From Lachnospiraceae bacterium UBA938 (GTDB lineage: Bacteria; Bacillota; Clostridia; Lachnospirales; Lachnospiraceae): DNA of 45,320 nucleotides. The translations under genes were made by a program, and so were the position numbers. Below the pieces are notes generated by a model. It saw only the letters and a list, made by a program, of their open reading frames with translations, was not told the origin of the DNA and made no database searches. The DNA lies in contig DBDG01000063.1 of the NCBI GenBank assembly GCA_002293475.1, forward strand, positions 18,635-63,954, read 5' to 3'. Below, one piece after another: positions 1 through 7,738 of the stretch (position 1 is its first letter; each line of letters starts with the position of its first letter).

Positions 1-240
1 CATCTGCTCCGGTGCCGGCTCCCGAAAATAAGTACAACTAAGTTTCTCGCTAAAGTATCGGCTGCTCCCGTGCCGCCATCAAGCGCCATCCGTGGCGCAT
101 GATGCCTTGTGCGGCCATCCATGGCCGCCCATCACTGTTTTTTACCTAGCGAGAAACTAACTTGTACTAATTTTCTCCCGCAAGGCACCGGAGCAGATGC
201 TGCTCGCCCCCGATGACGATTCGGTATCTCAGCTGGGATG
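1..240 (-). repeat. Structured repeat element R1 (ANGGA-loop family), left end cut by window
   Basis: An outer inverted repeat (about 1-50 with 149-199) encloses two perfect hairpins. On the minus strand these are GCGGCC-ATGGAT-GGCCGC (111-128) and GCGCC-ACGGAT-GGCGC (83-98). A short segment at 218-237 (GATTCGGTATCTCAGCTGGG) is shared with R2 and R3 just outside the stem. R1 lies downstream of the MoxR gene in the same orientation. The left boundary is outside the window. The homology with three other copies is visible by eye; the function is unknown. Confidence 0.85.
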
Positions 241-264
241 TTATTTTTATATTTTATATTTTTG

Positions 265-1068
265 TTATTTTTGTTTTTTTATAACTTGGATGTCCTCGTC
301 TTTTTTGATTATTACGCCTAGAAATGGTAGGCTGTCTCTAAGTTTTTCGGCAGGTATTCCGCCGATCTGTAGGGCGTTGATCCAATCTATCAGTTCCGAG
401 GTGCTGGGTTTTTTCCTGATGTCGCGGATGGATCTTAATTCATAGAAACGATCCATGGCATTTTTAAGGAGTTTATCTTCTATATCTGGATAGTGTGTAC
501 GCACTATTTCTTCCATTAGTGCAGTATCCGGGAAGTCAATGTAATGAAAGATGCATCTGCGCAGGAAGGCATCGGGCAGTTCTTTTTCAGCGTTGGAAGT
601 AATAATAACAATAGGGCGCTGTTTTGCTTTAATGGTTTTTTTGGTTTCGTGAATATAGAATTCCATCTGATCCAGTTCCCATAACAGATCGTTGGGAAAT
701 TCCAGATCAGCCTTGTCTATCTCGTCAATCAGCAGTACGGCCTGATCCTCCGCTTCAAAAGCTTCCCCAAGCTTTCCAAGCTTAATGTAACGGGCAATAT
801 CCGATACCCCTTCTTCTCCGAATTGTCCGTCATATAGCCGCTGTATGGTATCGTAAAGATACAGCCCTTCCTGAGCCTTGGTAGTAGACTTGATATTCCA
901 TATGATCAGCTTTTTCCCCAATGATTGAGCTACAGCCGCCGCCAGCATCGTTTTCCCGGTTCCCGGCTCGCCCTTTATCAGTAACGGCTTGCCCAATGTA
1001 ACTGCCACATTAACGCTCGCCATCAGCTCTTCCGATGCCACATAATCTACGGTACTTTTAAATCCCAT
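265..1068 (-). CDS. MoxR-family AAA+ ATPase
   Basis: This is a cytoplasmic AAA+ ATPase of the MoxR type, 267 residues from the chosen start. Walker A GEPGTGKT lies near residues 33-40, Walker B is VLLIDEIDKAD, sensor 1 is IITSN, and an arginine-finger region DAFLRRC follows. MoxR proteins usually work as chaperone-like ATPases beside a VWA-domain partner; none is visible here because the window ends just downstream. An ATG at 1101 is also in frame, but the one at 1068 has GGAGG five bases upstream while the upstream one has no Shine-Dalgarno sequence, and family members begin close to MGFKST. The substrate or complex cannot be told from sequence. Confidence 0.9.
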   Translation of the reverse strand: MGFKSTVDYVASEELMASVNVAVTLGKPLLIKGEPGTGKTMLAAAVAQSLGKKLIIWNIKSTTKAQEGLYLYDTIQRLYDGQFGEEGVSDIARYIKLGKLGEAFEAEDQAVLLIDEIDKADLEFPNDLLWELDQMEFYIHETKKTIKAKQRPIVIITSNAEKELPDAFLRRCIFHYIDFPDTALMEEIVRTHYPDIEDKLLKNAMDRFYELRSIRDIRKKPSTSELIDWINALQIGGIPAEKLRDSLPFLGVIIKKDEDIQVIKKQK

Positions 1069-1181
1069 ATCTTCCTCCATCCATACAGATCTGTCTCCCA
1101 TAGATAAACAGATTTTATAAAACCATCCAGTCTCTGCGACATAATATTGCTTATTATATTAGTAAGCCAATACGTAAATTA

Positions 1182-1472
1182 GGCAATGTGCGGCGCCTTT
1201 AGGGACGGGCTGAGGCTAGCTATGCGCATTGGTCTTTGGTGATTTTGGGAGTGATCTTAGTGATTCTTAGCAGTCCGATACAATATACAGTAATGGGCGG
1301 ACAAGGATGTCCGCACAAGTCAGCATGCGCCAAGGAGGGCGCTTGCTGACGTTTACGGGAGCTATGACAGCTGGGGAGGACTGCTTAGTATCACTTAGGT
1401 CACGTACACATGAACCAAAGACCAATGCGCATAGCTACCCTCAGCCCGTCCCTAAAGGCGCCGCACATTGCC
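1182..1472 (+). repeat. Structured repeat element R4 (ANGGA-loop family)
   Basis: The outer arms are 1182-1240 and 1414-1472, about 59 bp with one visible mismatch. A second imperfect stem pairs 1251-1276 with the stretch ending near 1403. Inside are hairpin A GCGGAC-AAGGAT-GTCCGC (1297-1314) and hairpin B GCGCC-AAGGAG-GGCGC (1327-1342), the latter extended by TCAGCA/TGCTGA beyond a T-T mismatch. The ACGGGAGC that follows is shared with the other copies. The element fills the gpsA-moxR gap (1102-1486), antisense to both genes. It is the most diverged copy in sequence but has the same architecture. Confidence 0.85.
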
Positions 1473-1486
1473 GGCCAACCACCAAC

Positions 1487-2476
1487 TCAGTCCTCCGCCT
1501 TCCGCTCCCGCATCATCAGCTCCTTAACCGCCACATCCGCCGACTTCCCCGCAAACAGAACTTCATTCACCTGCTCAATGATCGGCATTGAGACGCCGTA
1601 GCGATCCGCCAGAATCTTTCCGGCCTTGGCCGAATAAACCCCTTCCACGACCATCTGTACCTCTGCCATCGCCTCATCCATCGATTTTCCCTGCCCGATC
1701 AGCATCCCGGCCCGCCGGTTACGGGAATGCATCGAAGCACATGTCACGATCAGGTCACCGATGCCGGTAAGTCCGTAGAATGTCTCGGCGTTGCTTCCCA
1801 TCGCCACGCCAAGCCGGGCAATCTCCGCTATGCCTCTGGTGATCAGCGCCGCCTTTGTATTATCGCCATAACCCAGCCCGTCGGCAATACCGGCCGCTAA
1901 AGCCACGACGTTTTTCAGCGCCGCTCCCAGTTCAATCCCCTGTACGTCTTTACTTACGTACACCCGGAAAACCTCATTCATAAAAATATTTTGGAGGTAT
2001 TCCGCTGTTTTCGCTTCTCTTGCCCCTACGACGATCGTCGTGGGGATGCCCCTGCCGACTTCTTCGGCGTGGGACGGACCCGACAGTACGGCAACTGCTG
2101 CCTGCGGTATCTCCGCTTCAATTATGGCTGACATCGTCATCAAAGTGGCTTCTTCGATGCCCTTTGATACGTTAACGATTACCTGTTCCTTTGCTATCAG
2201 CGCTGATATCTGCTTGGCGGTGCTTCTTACAAAAGGCGAAGCGACAGCCAGAACCAGCAGATCTTTATTTTCAATGGCTTCGCCGGCATCCAGCGTAAGC
2301 GTGATTTCCGGCGGCAGTTCAACCCCTGGGAGGGCATTGTGTTCACGTTTTTCCTGGAGCATCGTGATTTCTTTTTCCAGTGCCGACCAGATGGTTACCT
2401 GACATTCATTGCGGTTTAATAATAATGCCAGTGCCGTTCCCCAACTCCCGGCACCGATGATTCCGATATTATACAT
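1487..2476 (-). CDS. gpsA: Glycerol-3-phosphate dehydrogenase [NAD(P)+]
   Basis: GpsA makes sn-glycerol-3-phosphate from dihydroxyacetone phosphate, the first step of phospholipid synthesis. The N-terminal Rossmann motif GIIGAGSWGTALA, LSGPSHAEEVGRG, the catalytic-lysine region ALKNVVALAAGIADGLGYGDN and TGIGDLIVTC are all typical; length 329-333 residues is normal. An alternative ATG at 2488 has GGAGG directly against it with no spacing; the ATG at 2476 lies 12 bases from that motif and fits the family N-terminus better. Either start overlaps the end of plsY, the next step of the same pathway, which supports co-translation. Confidence 0.96.
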   Translation of the reverse strand: MYNIGIIGAGSWGTALALLLNRNECQVTIWSALEKEITMLQEKREHNALPGVELPPEITLTLDAGEAIENKDLLVLAVASPFVRSTAKQISALIAKEQVIVNVSKGIEEATLMTMSAIIEAEIPQAAVAVLSGPSHAEEVGRGIPTTIVVGAREAKTAEYLQNIFMNEVFRVYVSKDVQGIELGAALKNVVALAAGIADGLGYGDNTKAALITRGIAEIARLGVAMGSNAETFYGLTGIGDLIVTCASMHSRNRRAGMLIGQGKSMDEAMAEVQMVVEGVYSAKAGKILADRYGVSMPIIEQVNEVLFAGKSADVAVKELMMRERKAED

Positions 2477-3146
2477 CTTGGGCTTCATCCTCCTTTGTGT
2501 CTTTCGGCCGGCCGAACAAATAGGTTTTGCGTTCTTCTCCTTTCACCAGACGGACAATGTTTTCCCGGTGCTTGTAAAAAGCCATCAAGGCCAGCGCACA
2601 GGCTAATATATACATTTCCAGAAGGCTGAGACTGCTCATGCCGGGGAAGAATCTCATCTGGCCGCAAAGAACCAGCTGGATGATGAAGCCCACATATACG
2701 AGCAGCGAACCCAGGGACACGTAATGGGTAATCAGGAAGCTCCCGAAAAACATGACGACGCCGACCGGGATGAACCATGGGTGAAAAAAAAGGATCAGTC
2801 CGGCGGTAGCCGCTATCCCTTTGCCACCTTTAAAATTTAGGTAAAAAGGGAAGTTATGCCCCAGTATTGCTCCGGCGGCGGCATAAAGCTTGAACAGGTA
2901 TAGCAGCTCCGGACGGTTTTGGCCAAATAACGCCGTGCAAAGGAAAATGGCAAACATGCATTTCATAATGTCGCCCGCCAGCACGATGAGGCCGGCCTTA
3001 GTACCCAGTGTCCTGAGGGTGTTGGTGGTCCCGGCATTGCCGCTTCCATGCTGGCGGATATCAATCCCGCGCAGCCTGCCGTATAGATAGGCAGTCTGGA
3101 ATAGGCCGAAAGCATAGCCGATGACTAAACAATAGATACGTTCCAT
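2469..3146 (-). CDS. plsY: Acyl-phosphate:glycerol-3-phosphate acyltransferase
   Basis: PlsY is a multi-span membrane enzyme that transfers an acyl group from acyl-phosphate to glycerol-3-phosphate. The protein has the family's signature loops: GSGNAGTTNTLRTLG near residues 36-50, GHNFPFYLNFKGGKGIA near 96-112, and a third loop before the C-terminus, between hydrophobic spans. The 225 residues are slightly longer than usual because of a charged tail. It starts three bases after der ends and overlaps gpsA, so it sits in the middle of a der-plsY-gpsA operon, as commonly seen in Clostridia. Confidence 0.96.
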   Translation of the reverse strand: MERIYCLVIGYAFGLFQTAYLYGRLRGIDIRQHGSGNAGTTNTLRTLGTKAGLIVLAGDIMKCMFAIFLCTALFGQNRPELLYLFKLYAAAGAILGHNFPFYLNFKGGKGIAATAGLILFFHPWFIPVGVVMFFGSFLITHYVSLGSLLVYVGFIIQLVLCGQMRFFPGMSSLSLLEMYILACALALMAFYKHRENIVRLVKGEERKTYLFGRPKDTKEDEAQDV

Positions 3147-3149
3147 TAA

Positions 3150-4487
3150 TTATTTATTCTCCTTCCTCTCTCTGATAATAAACTTAAGCGGAGTGCCCCG
3201 GAATCCAAAGGCCTCTCTTATTTTATTCTCAATATACCGGGTATAGGAAAAATGCATGAGTTCCTTGCTGTTTACAAAGATAACGAAGGTGGGCGGCTTC
3301 ACGGCGGCCTGCGTGATATAATACAGCCGCAGCCGTTTTCCTTTATCGGAGGGCGGCTGCTTTAACGCTACGGCTTCTCCCATGATTTCATTTAAAACGC
3401 CGGTGGATACCCGCATAGCATGGTTTTCTCCGACTGCATCAATCAGATCATAGAGCTTGTTCAAACGTTGGCCGGTTACGGCAGATATAAAGATCACTTC
3501 CGCATATGGCATATAGGAAAGAATCTCCCTGATCCTGCCAGTGTATTTCTTGACGGTGTTGTTGTCTTTGGTAATGATATCCCATTTATTTACGGCTATG
3601 ATAACGGCTTTTCCGCGTTCATGGGCAATGCCGGCGATTTTGGCATCCTGCTCGGTGACCCCTTCGGCGGCGTCAATCACTAAGATGACGATGTCCGCCC
3701 GCTCGACGGCACTGACGGTACGGATGATCATGTAACGTTCCAGTTCCTCTTTAACCTTGTTCTTCCGCCGTAAGCCGGCGGTATCAATAAAAATATATTC
3801 TTTGCCGTTATGCCGGATGCCGGTATCTATCGCGTCCCGCGTGGTTCCGGCTATCTCTGAAACAATGACCCGGTTTTCCCCGATCAGGCGGTTAACAATA
3901 GAAGATTTTCCGACATTGGGCTTTCCGACAATTGCTATCCTGAGGCGGTCGTCCGCTTCTTCTAAAGACTCGGCATCCGCAAAATGGGAAACCACTTCAT
4001 CCAGCATGTCGCCGATACTCAGTCGGTTCGTCGCGGAGATCGCATGAGGTTCGCCGATGCCGAGATGGTAAAATTCATAAACATCCGCCTCGTATTTGGC
4101 AAAGTTGTCGGCCTTATTTACTACCAGCACCACCGGCTTGCCGGAACGGCGCAGCATATCCGCCACTTTTCCGTCAGCATCGACAAGGCCTTGCTGGACA
4201 TCGGTCATAAAGATGATGACATCGGCAGTATCTATGGCAACCTGGGCCTGTTCCCGCATCTGTGCGAGGATGACATCTTTGCTCTCCGGTTCGATTCCGC
4301 CGGTATCAATCAGTGTAAAAGCCGTGTCCAGCCAAGTGACATCAGCATATATCCGATCCCTTGTGATGCCCGGCGTATCCTTAACGATGGATATGTTCTC
4401 CCCCACAAGCGCGTTGAACAGCGTGGACTTTCCCACATTAGGACGACCCACTACCGCGACGACGGGCTTGCTGTTTCTTTTGCTCAT
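3150..4487 (-). CDS. der: Ribosome-associated GTPase Der (EngA)
   Basis: Der is a double-GTPase needed for 50S ribosome maturation. Two G domains are plain: GRPNVGKST with DTPG and NKAD in the first half, and GKPNVGKSS with DTAGLRRK and NKWD in the second. The C-terminal KH-like domain follows and ends with the usual basic tail (FIIRERKENK). Length 445 is normal. It follows the DUF512 gene after about 40 bases and precedes plsY by three, and is probably co-transcribed with both. Confidence 0.97.
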   Translation of the reverse strand: MSKRNSKPVVAVVGRPNVGKSTLFNALVGENISIVKDTPGITRDRIYADVTWLDTAFTLIDTGGIEPESKDVILAQMREQAQVAIDTADVIIFMTDVQQGLVDADGKVADMLRRSGKPVVLVVNKADNFAKYEADVYEFYHLGIGEPHAISATNRLSIGDMLDEVVSHFADAESLEEADDRLRIAIVGKPNVGKSSIVNRLIGENRVIVSEIAGTTRDAIDTGIRHNGKEYIFIDTAGLRRKNKVKEELERYMIIRTVSAVERADIVILVIDAAEGVTEQDAKIAGIAHERGKAVIIAVNKWDIITKDNNTVKKYTGRIREILSYMPYAEVIFISAVTGQRLNKLYDLIDAVGENHAMRVSTGVLNEIMGEAVALKQPPSDKGKRLRLYYITQAAVKPPTFVIFVNSKELMHFSYTRYIENKIREAFGFRGTPLKFIIRERKENK

Positions 4488-4528
4488 AATATTCCGACCC
4501 TTTCCTACTTTTTACAATACCCGACTTC

Positions 4529-5881
4529 TTAAGCAATGTCAGAATTAACACTGCTTCGATTAAGTACTGCTTCGATTACATCACGTCCGCTTGATTTTAC
4601 AATATCTATAGGAACTTGTAAAGCTTTTTCCATCTGTAAAAGGGTACAGTCATCCAAAAACACCGCTTCCGTGTTCCGCAGGACATTCTGCGGGAGCAAA
4701 AGCCGTTCTCCCAACTCTTGCCCCTTAAGCTGACTAATAATGTCTTGGCCGGTCAGCAGACCTGAGACGGTGATGTTCTCACCGAAAAAATGATTTGTTA
4801 CCGGATAGATATAGATATGCAGGCCGGCAAATGCCTGCATAAGCTGTTCCATCATCTGCTCAATATAAGGATAGGCCAGCCTTCCTGTCGCAATTGACAG
4901 CTTGATTGGATGACGGCTCTCAGGCAAGTCAGGGCTGTTCACATAATCCGACAGTGCTTCAGCGAATTCATCCAATAAAAGACGCATCATCCCGACGCCG
5001 TTTTCCAGCTGCAGATAACCGTCATAGCTTTCCGCCGCCGGCAATTCCTGGCCGGCCAGCAGATACCATTCGTCACCGGCATGGATAAAGTGTGTGTTGT
5101 GTTCCCGGAAAAGCCTTTCCTGCCAGCTGTGTACCGTATTAAGCAGTTTTACGGCATCCTCCGGCCCAAATGGCTCAAGGGGATATAAGCCTTCACGGTA
5201 TCTGGTTAGCCCTACCGGCACTACCGATACGCTTTCCAGATAAGGTAAGTAAGCGGTCAGATCCTTGATACTCCGCTCTAGTTCCGGGCCGTCATTGATT
5301 CCTTTGCATAGGACGATCTGGCCGTTCATGGCAATACCCGCCTGATAAAGTTTATCCACTTTTTTCAGGGCTTCCCCGGCAAAGCGGTTATGGAGCAGCT
5401 GGCAACGCAGCTCAGGGTTCGTCGTATGAAACGAAATATTGATCGGAGCCAGCCGGTACCGGGTGATCCGGTCAATATCCTGGTCCGACATATTGGTCAG
5501 CGTAACATAATTGCCCTGCAAAAAAGAAAGGCGGGCATCATCGTCTTTAAAATATAACGTCTCCCGCATTCCTTTGGGCATCTGGTCTACAAAACAGAAA
5601 ATGCATTTATTGGTACAGGAACGGTACTCGTCCATCAGGCCGTCGGCAAATTCCAGCCCTAGGTCTTCGCTTTCTTCTTTATCAATTTCTAACAGCCACT
5701 GTTCGCCGTCGGCTTTTTGAATCAGCAGTTCAATATATTCATTCTGAATCATATACCGGTAGTCAAAGATATCCTCCGGTACATGACCGTCTATTTCCAG
5801 AAGGCAGTCTCCGGAGGCAATGCCCATTTCTTCGGCTATGCTTGCTTTTAAAATACTGCTGATAACATGTTTTTTACTCAT
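4529..5881 (-). CDS. DUF512 family radical-SAM-like Fe-S protein with PDZ-like N-terminus
   Basis: This 450-residue protein has an N-terminal PDZ-like stretch (about 1-70), then a radical-SAM-type cluster motif CTNKCIFCF (CX3CX2C) and the family block QMPKGMRETLYFKDDD, then the DUF512 domain. The family is widespread in Clostridia and often sits beside der, as here; its reaction is not established. The ATG overlaps the stop of the upstream VOC gene by four bases (ATGA), indicating translational coupling. It is probably cytoplasmic. The function beyond Fe-S/radical SAM chemistry is unknown. Confidence 0.93.
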   Translation of the reverse strand: MSKKHVISSILKASIAEEMGIASGDCLLEIDGHVPEDIFDYRYMIQNEYIELLIQKADGEQWLLEIDKEESEDLGLEFADGLMDEYRSCTNKCIFCFVDQMPKGMRETLYFKDDDARLSFLQGNYVTLTNMSDQDIDRITRYRLAPINISFHTTNPELRCQLLHNRFAGEALKKVDKLYQAGIAMNGQIVLCKGINDGPELERSIKDLTAYLPYLESVSVVPVGLTRYREGLYPLEPFGPEDAVKLLNTVHSWQERLFREHNTHFIHAGDEWYLLAGQELPAAESYDGYLQLENGVGMMRLLLDEFAEALSDYVNSPDLPESRHPIKLSIATGRLAYPYIEQMMEQLMQAFAGLHIYIYPVTNHFFGENITVSGLLTGQDIISQLKGQELGERLLLPQNVLRNTEAVFLDDCTLLQMEKALQVPIDIVKSSGRDVIEAVLNRSSVNSDIA

Positions 5882-6309
5882 GAAGATTCAAAGCCCGCTT
5901 TCGGTGCCTCTTCAGCTACTACGTTCCAGTTCACCCCGAATCTGTCCGTGACAGCGGCATGAAATACACTGTAGAATGTTTCGGTCGCGGGAAGCGTCAC
6001 CTTGCCGTCCACACAAAGGGCATCGAAGATTGCCGCCGCTTCTTTCCCTGTCGAAACTTTAGCCGTGATCCTGATATTATTGCCACGGCTTACCGGAACG
6101 GCTTCATCAGCAAACCAGACATTTGTACCACAGATGACCATCTCGCCGTGCATAATCCACGTGCGGAGCAGTTCCGGCGGCGTTTGGGAACCCTCCGGCA
6201 TATAATCGCCATAATTCATGACTTTGGGTTCGTCGCTGGAAAATACCGAACGGTAAAAATCCATCGCTTCTTTACACTCACCGCCAAATACTAGATAAGG
6301 TGTAATCAT
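5878..6309 (-). CDS. VOC/PhnB-like protein (glyoxalase-fold)
   Basis: This 143-residue protein has the vicinal-oxygen-chelate PhnB/3-demethylubiquinone-methyltransferase-like pattern: MITPYLVFGGECKEAMDFY at the N-terminus, an internal MHGEMVICGTNV strand, and the closing DRFGVNWNVV. Family members bind small substrates, but the substrate is usually unknown. The longer open frame (to 6390) was rejected because GGAGG lies nine bases before the ATG at 6309 and the family begins there. Its stop overlaps the DUF512 start, and a strong promoter lies just upstream, so it heads the operon that runs to gpsA. Confidence 0.9.
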   Translation of the reverse strand: MITPYLVFGGECKEAMDFYRSVFSSDEPKVMNYGDYMPEGSQTPPELLRTWIMHGEMVICGTNVWFADEAVPVSRGNNIRITAKVSTGKEAAAIFDALCVDGKVTLPATETFYSVFHAAVTDRFGVNWNVVAEEAPKAGFESS

Positions 6310-6361
6310 AATGTTTATCCTCCACATTTCTGGCCATTTTGTCAGCCTAAGTTTTAGACTA

Positions 6362-6390
6362 ATTATAACAAGCAGCAGGCGATTTCTCAA
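6362..6390 (-). promoter_or_regulatory. Promoter of the VOC-DUF512-der-plsY-gpsA operon
   Basis: On the minus strand, TTGAGA (6385-6390) is followed by a 17-base spacer and a perfect TATAAT (6362-6367). It lies about 50 bases upstream of the VOC start codon and back-to-back with the prs promoter. Confidence 0.8.
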
Positions 6391-6410
6391 TACTAAATCA
6401 AAAGGAGTTC

Positions 6411-6439
6411 TTGACGCTTGTCGGCGGTGATGATATAAA
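6411..6439 (+). promoter_or_regulatory. Promoter of prs
   Basis: TTGACG (6411-6416), a 17-base spacer, then TATAAA (6434-6439), about 45 bases before the prs ATG. It is divergent from the VOC operon promoter. Confidence 0.75.
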
Positions 6440-6484
6440 GTATATAGACGCTATTACTGTAAAAACATGACGGAATGGAGAATT

Positions 6485-7681
6485 ATGGCTAATATTAATG
6501 AACTGAGCGACTGTATACCCGTTGCCCCTTTAAAGCTGATTGTCATGGAATCGGCATTGGCTTTAGGCAGCCGGGTCAATCAATATCTGGTAAGCTTCCG
6601 GAAAAACATCGATCACCGGGCCAAACAGGACCACGCTTTTCAAGGTTATGCTGAAGATACGTATTTACTGGAATCGACTGTCAGCCGCTTTGGCAACGGC
6701 GAGGGAAAGGCTATGGTCAATGAATCCGCCCGGGGCAAAGACCTTTTTATCCTGGTGGATGTCTGTAACCATAGTATCACCTATCAGATGAACGGCTATA
6801 CCAATCACAAATCTCCTGATGACCATTTTCAGGATCTGAAGCGGATTATTGCCGCCGTAACCGGCCGGGCTCACCGCATCCATGTGATCATGCCGTTCTT
6901 ATATGAAAGCCGGCAGCATAAGCGTACCGGCCGGGAATCGCTGGACTGTGCCTATGCCATCGAAGAACTGGCCAAAATGGGCGTCAACAACTTCATCACC
7001 TTCGATGCCCATGACCCCCGGGTGCAGAATTCGATCCCGCTCAGCGGCTTTGATAATTTTACTCCGCCTTATCAGTTTATCAGCGCGCTGCTACGTACCG
7101 AGGAAGACCTGCTGGTGGACAAGGAGCATCTGATGGTCATCAGCCCGGATGAAGGGGCGCTGGACCGAGCCGTTTATTTTGCCAATGTCCTAGGCGTCGA
7201 TACCGGCATGTTCTATAAACGGCGTGATTATTCTACTATAGTTCAGGGGAAAAATCCTATTGTCGCCCATGAATTTCTTGGCGACAACGTGGACGGCAAG
7301 GATGTTATCATTATTGACGACATGATTTCATCCGGCGGCAGCATGATTGACACCGCCAAGACACTGAAATCCAAAAATGCGAAACGGGTCTATCTATGTA
7401 GCACCTTCGGCCTTTTTACCGACGGCCTGGACCAGTTCGATGCCGCCTATGAAAAATGCTATTTTGAAAAGATAGTAACTACCAATCTTACATACCAGCT
7501 TCCCGGCCTCATCGAGCGGCCCTATTATGTTGAAGCCGATATGAGCAAGTTCCTGGCTTCCATCATCGACTTTATGAATCATGATGCCGCGATGGGCAAT
7601 GTGTACACACCCACCGAGAAGATCCATGCCATCCTGGAAAAATACAATAACCGTGAGGACTTTGCGATCCAGGAAGACTAG
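6485..7681 (+). CDS. prs: Ribose-phosphate diphosphokinase (PRPP synthase)
   Basis: Prs makes PRPP from ribose-5-phosphate and ATP for nucleotide, His and Trp synthesis. The PRPP-binding loop VIIIDDMISSGGSMIDTA lies in the C-terminal half, and the N-terminal half has VDVCNH and IMPFLYESRQHKR. The protein has 398 residues, clearly longer than the roughly 315 of classical Prs, but long forms are common in Clostridia. The ATG at 6485 has TGGAG four bases upstream; the in-frame ATG at 6467 has none. It is monocistronic and convergent with the histidine kinase gene. Confidence 0.95.
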   Translation: MANINELSDCIPVAPLKLIVMESALALGSRVNQYLVSFRKNIDHRAKQDHAFQGYAEDTYLLESTVSRFGNGEGKAMVNESARGKDLFILVDVCNHSITYQMNGYTNHKSPDDHFQDLKRIIAAVTGRAHRIHVIMPFLYESRQHKRTGRESLDCAYAIEELAKMGVNNFITFDAHDPRVQNSIPLSGFDNFTPPYQFISALLRTEEDLLVDKEHLMVISPDEGALDRAVYFANVLGVDTGMFYKRRDYSTIVQGKNPIVAHEFLGDNVDGKDVIIIDDMISSGGSMIDTAKTLKSKNAKRVYLCSTFGLFTDGLDQFDAAYEKCYFEKIVTTNLTYQLPGLIERPYYVEADMSKFLASIIDFMNHDAAMGNVYTPTEKIHAILEKYNNREDFAIQED

Positions 7682-7690
7682 CCGGAGGCC

Positions 7691-7738
7691 TTTTAGGCCA
7701 GAGTTGTTTTGGGTCAGCGATATTTTAGGTCAGAGGCC
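7691..7738. repeat. 16-bp imperfect tandem repeat, three units
   Basis: Three units beginning TTTT-A/G-GG (7691-7706, 7707-7722, 7723-7738) fill the gap between the convergent ends of prs and the histidine kinase gene; a fourth TTTT follows. No clear terminator hairpin was found here. Confidence 0.6.
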
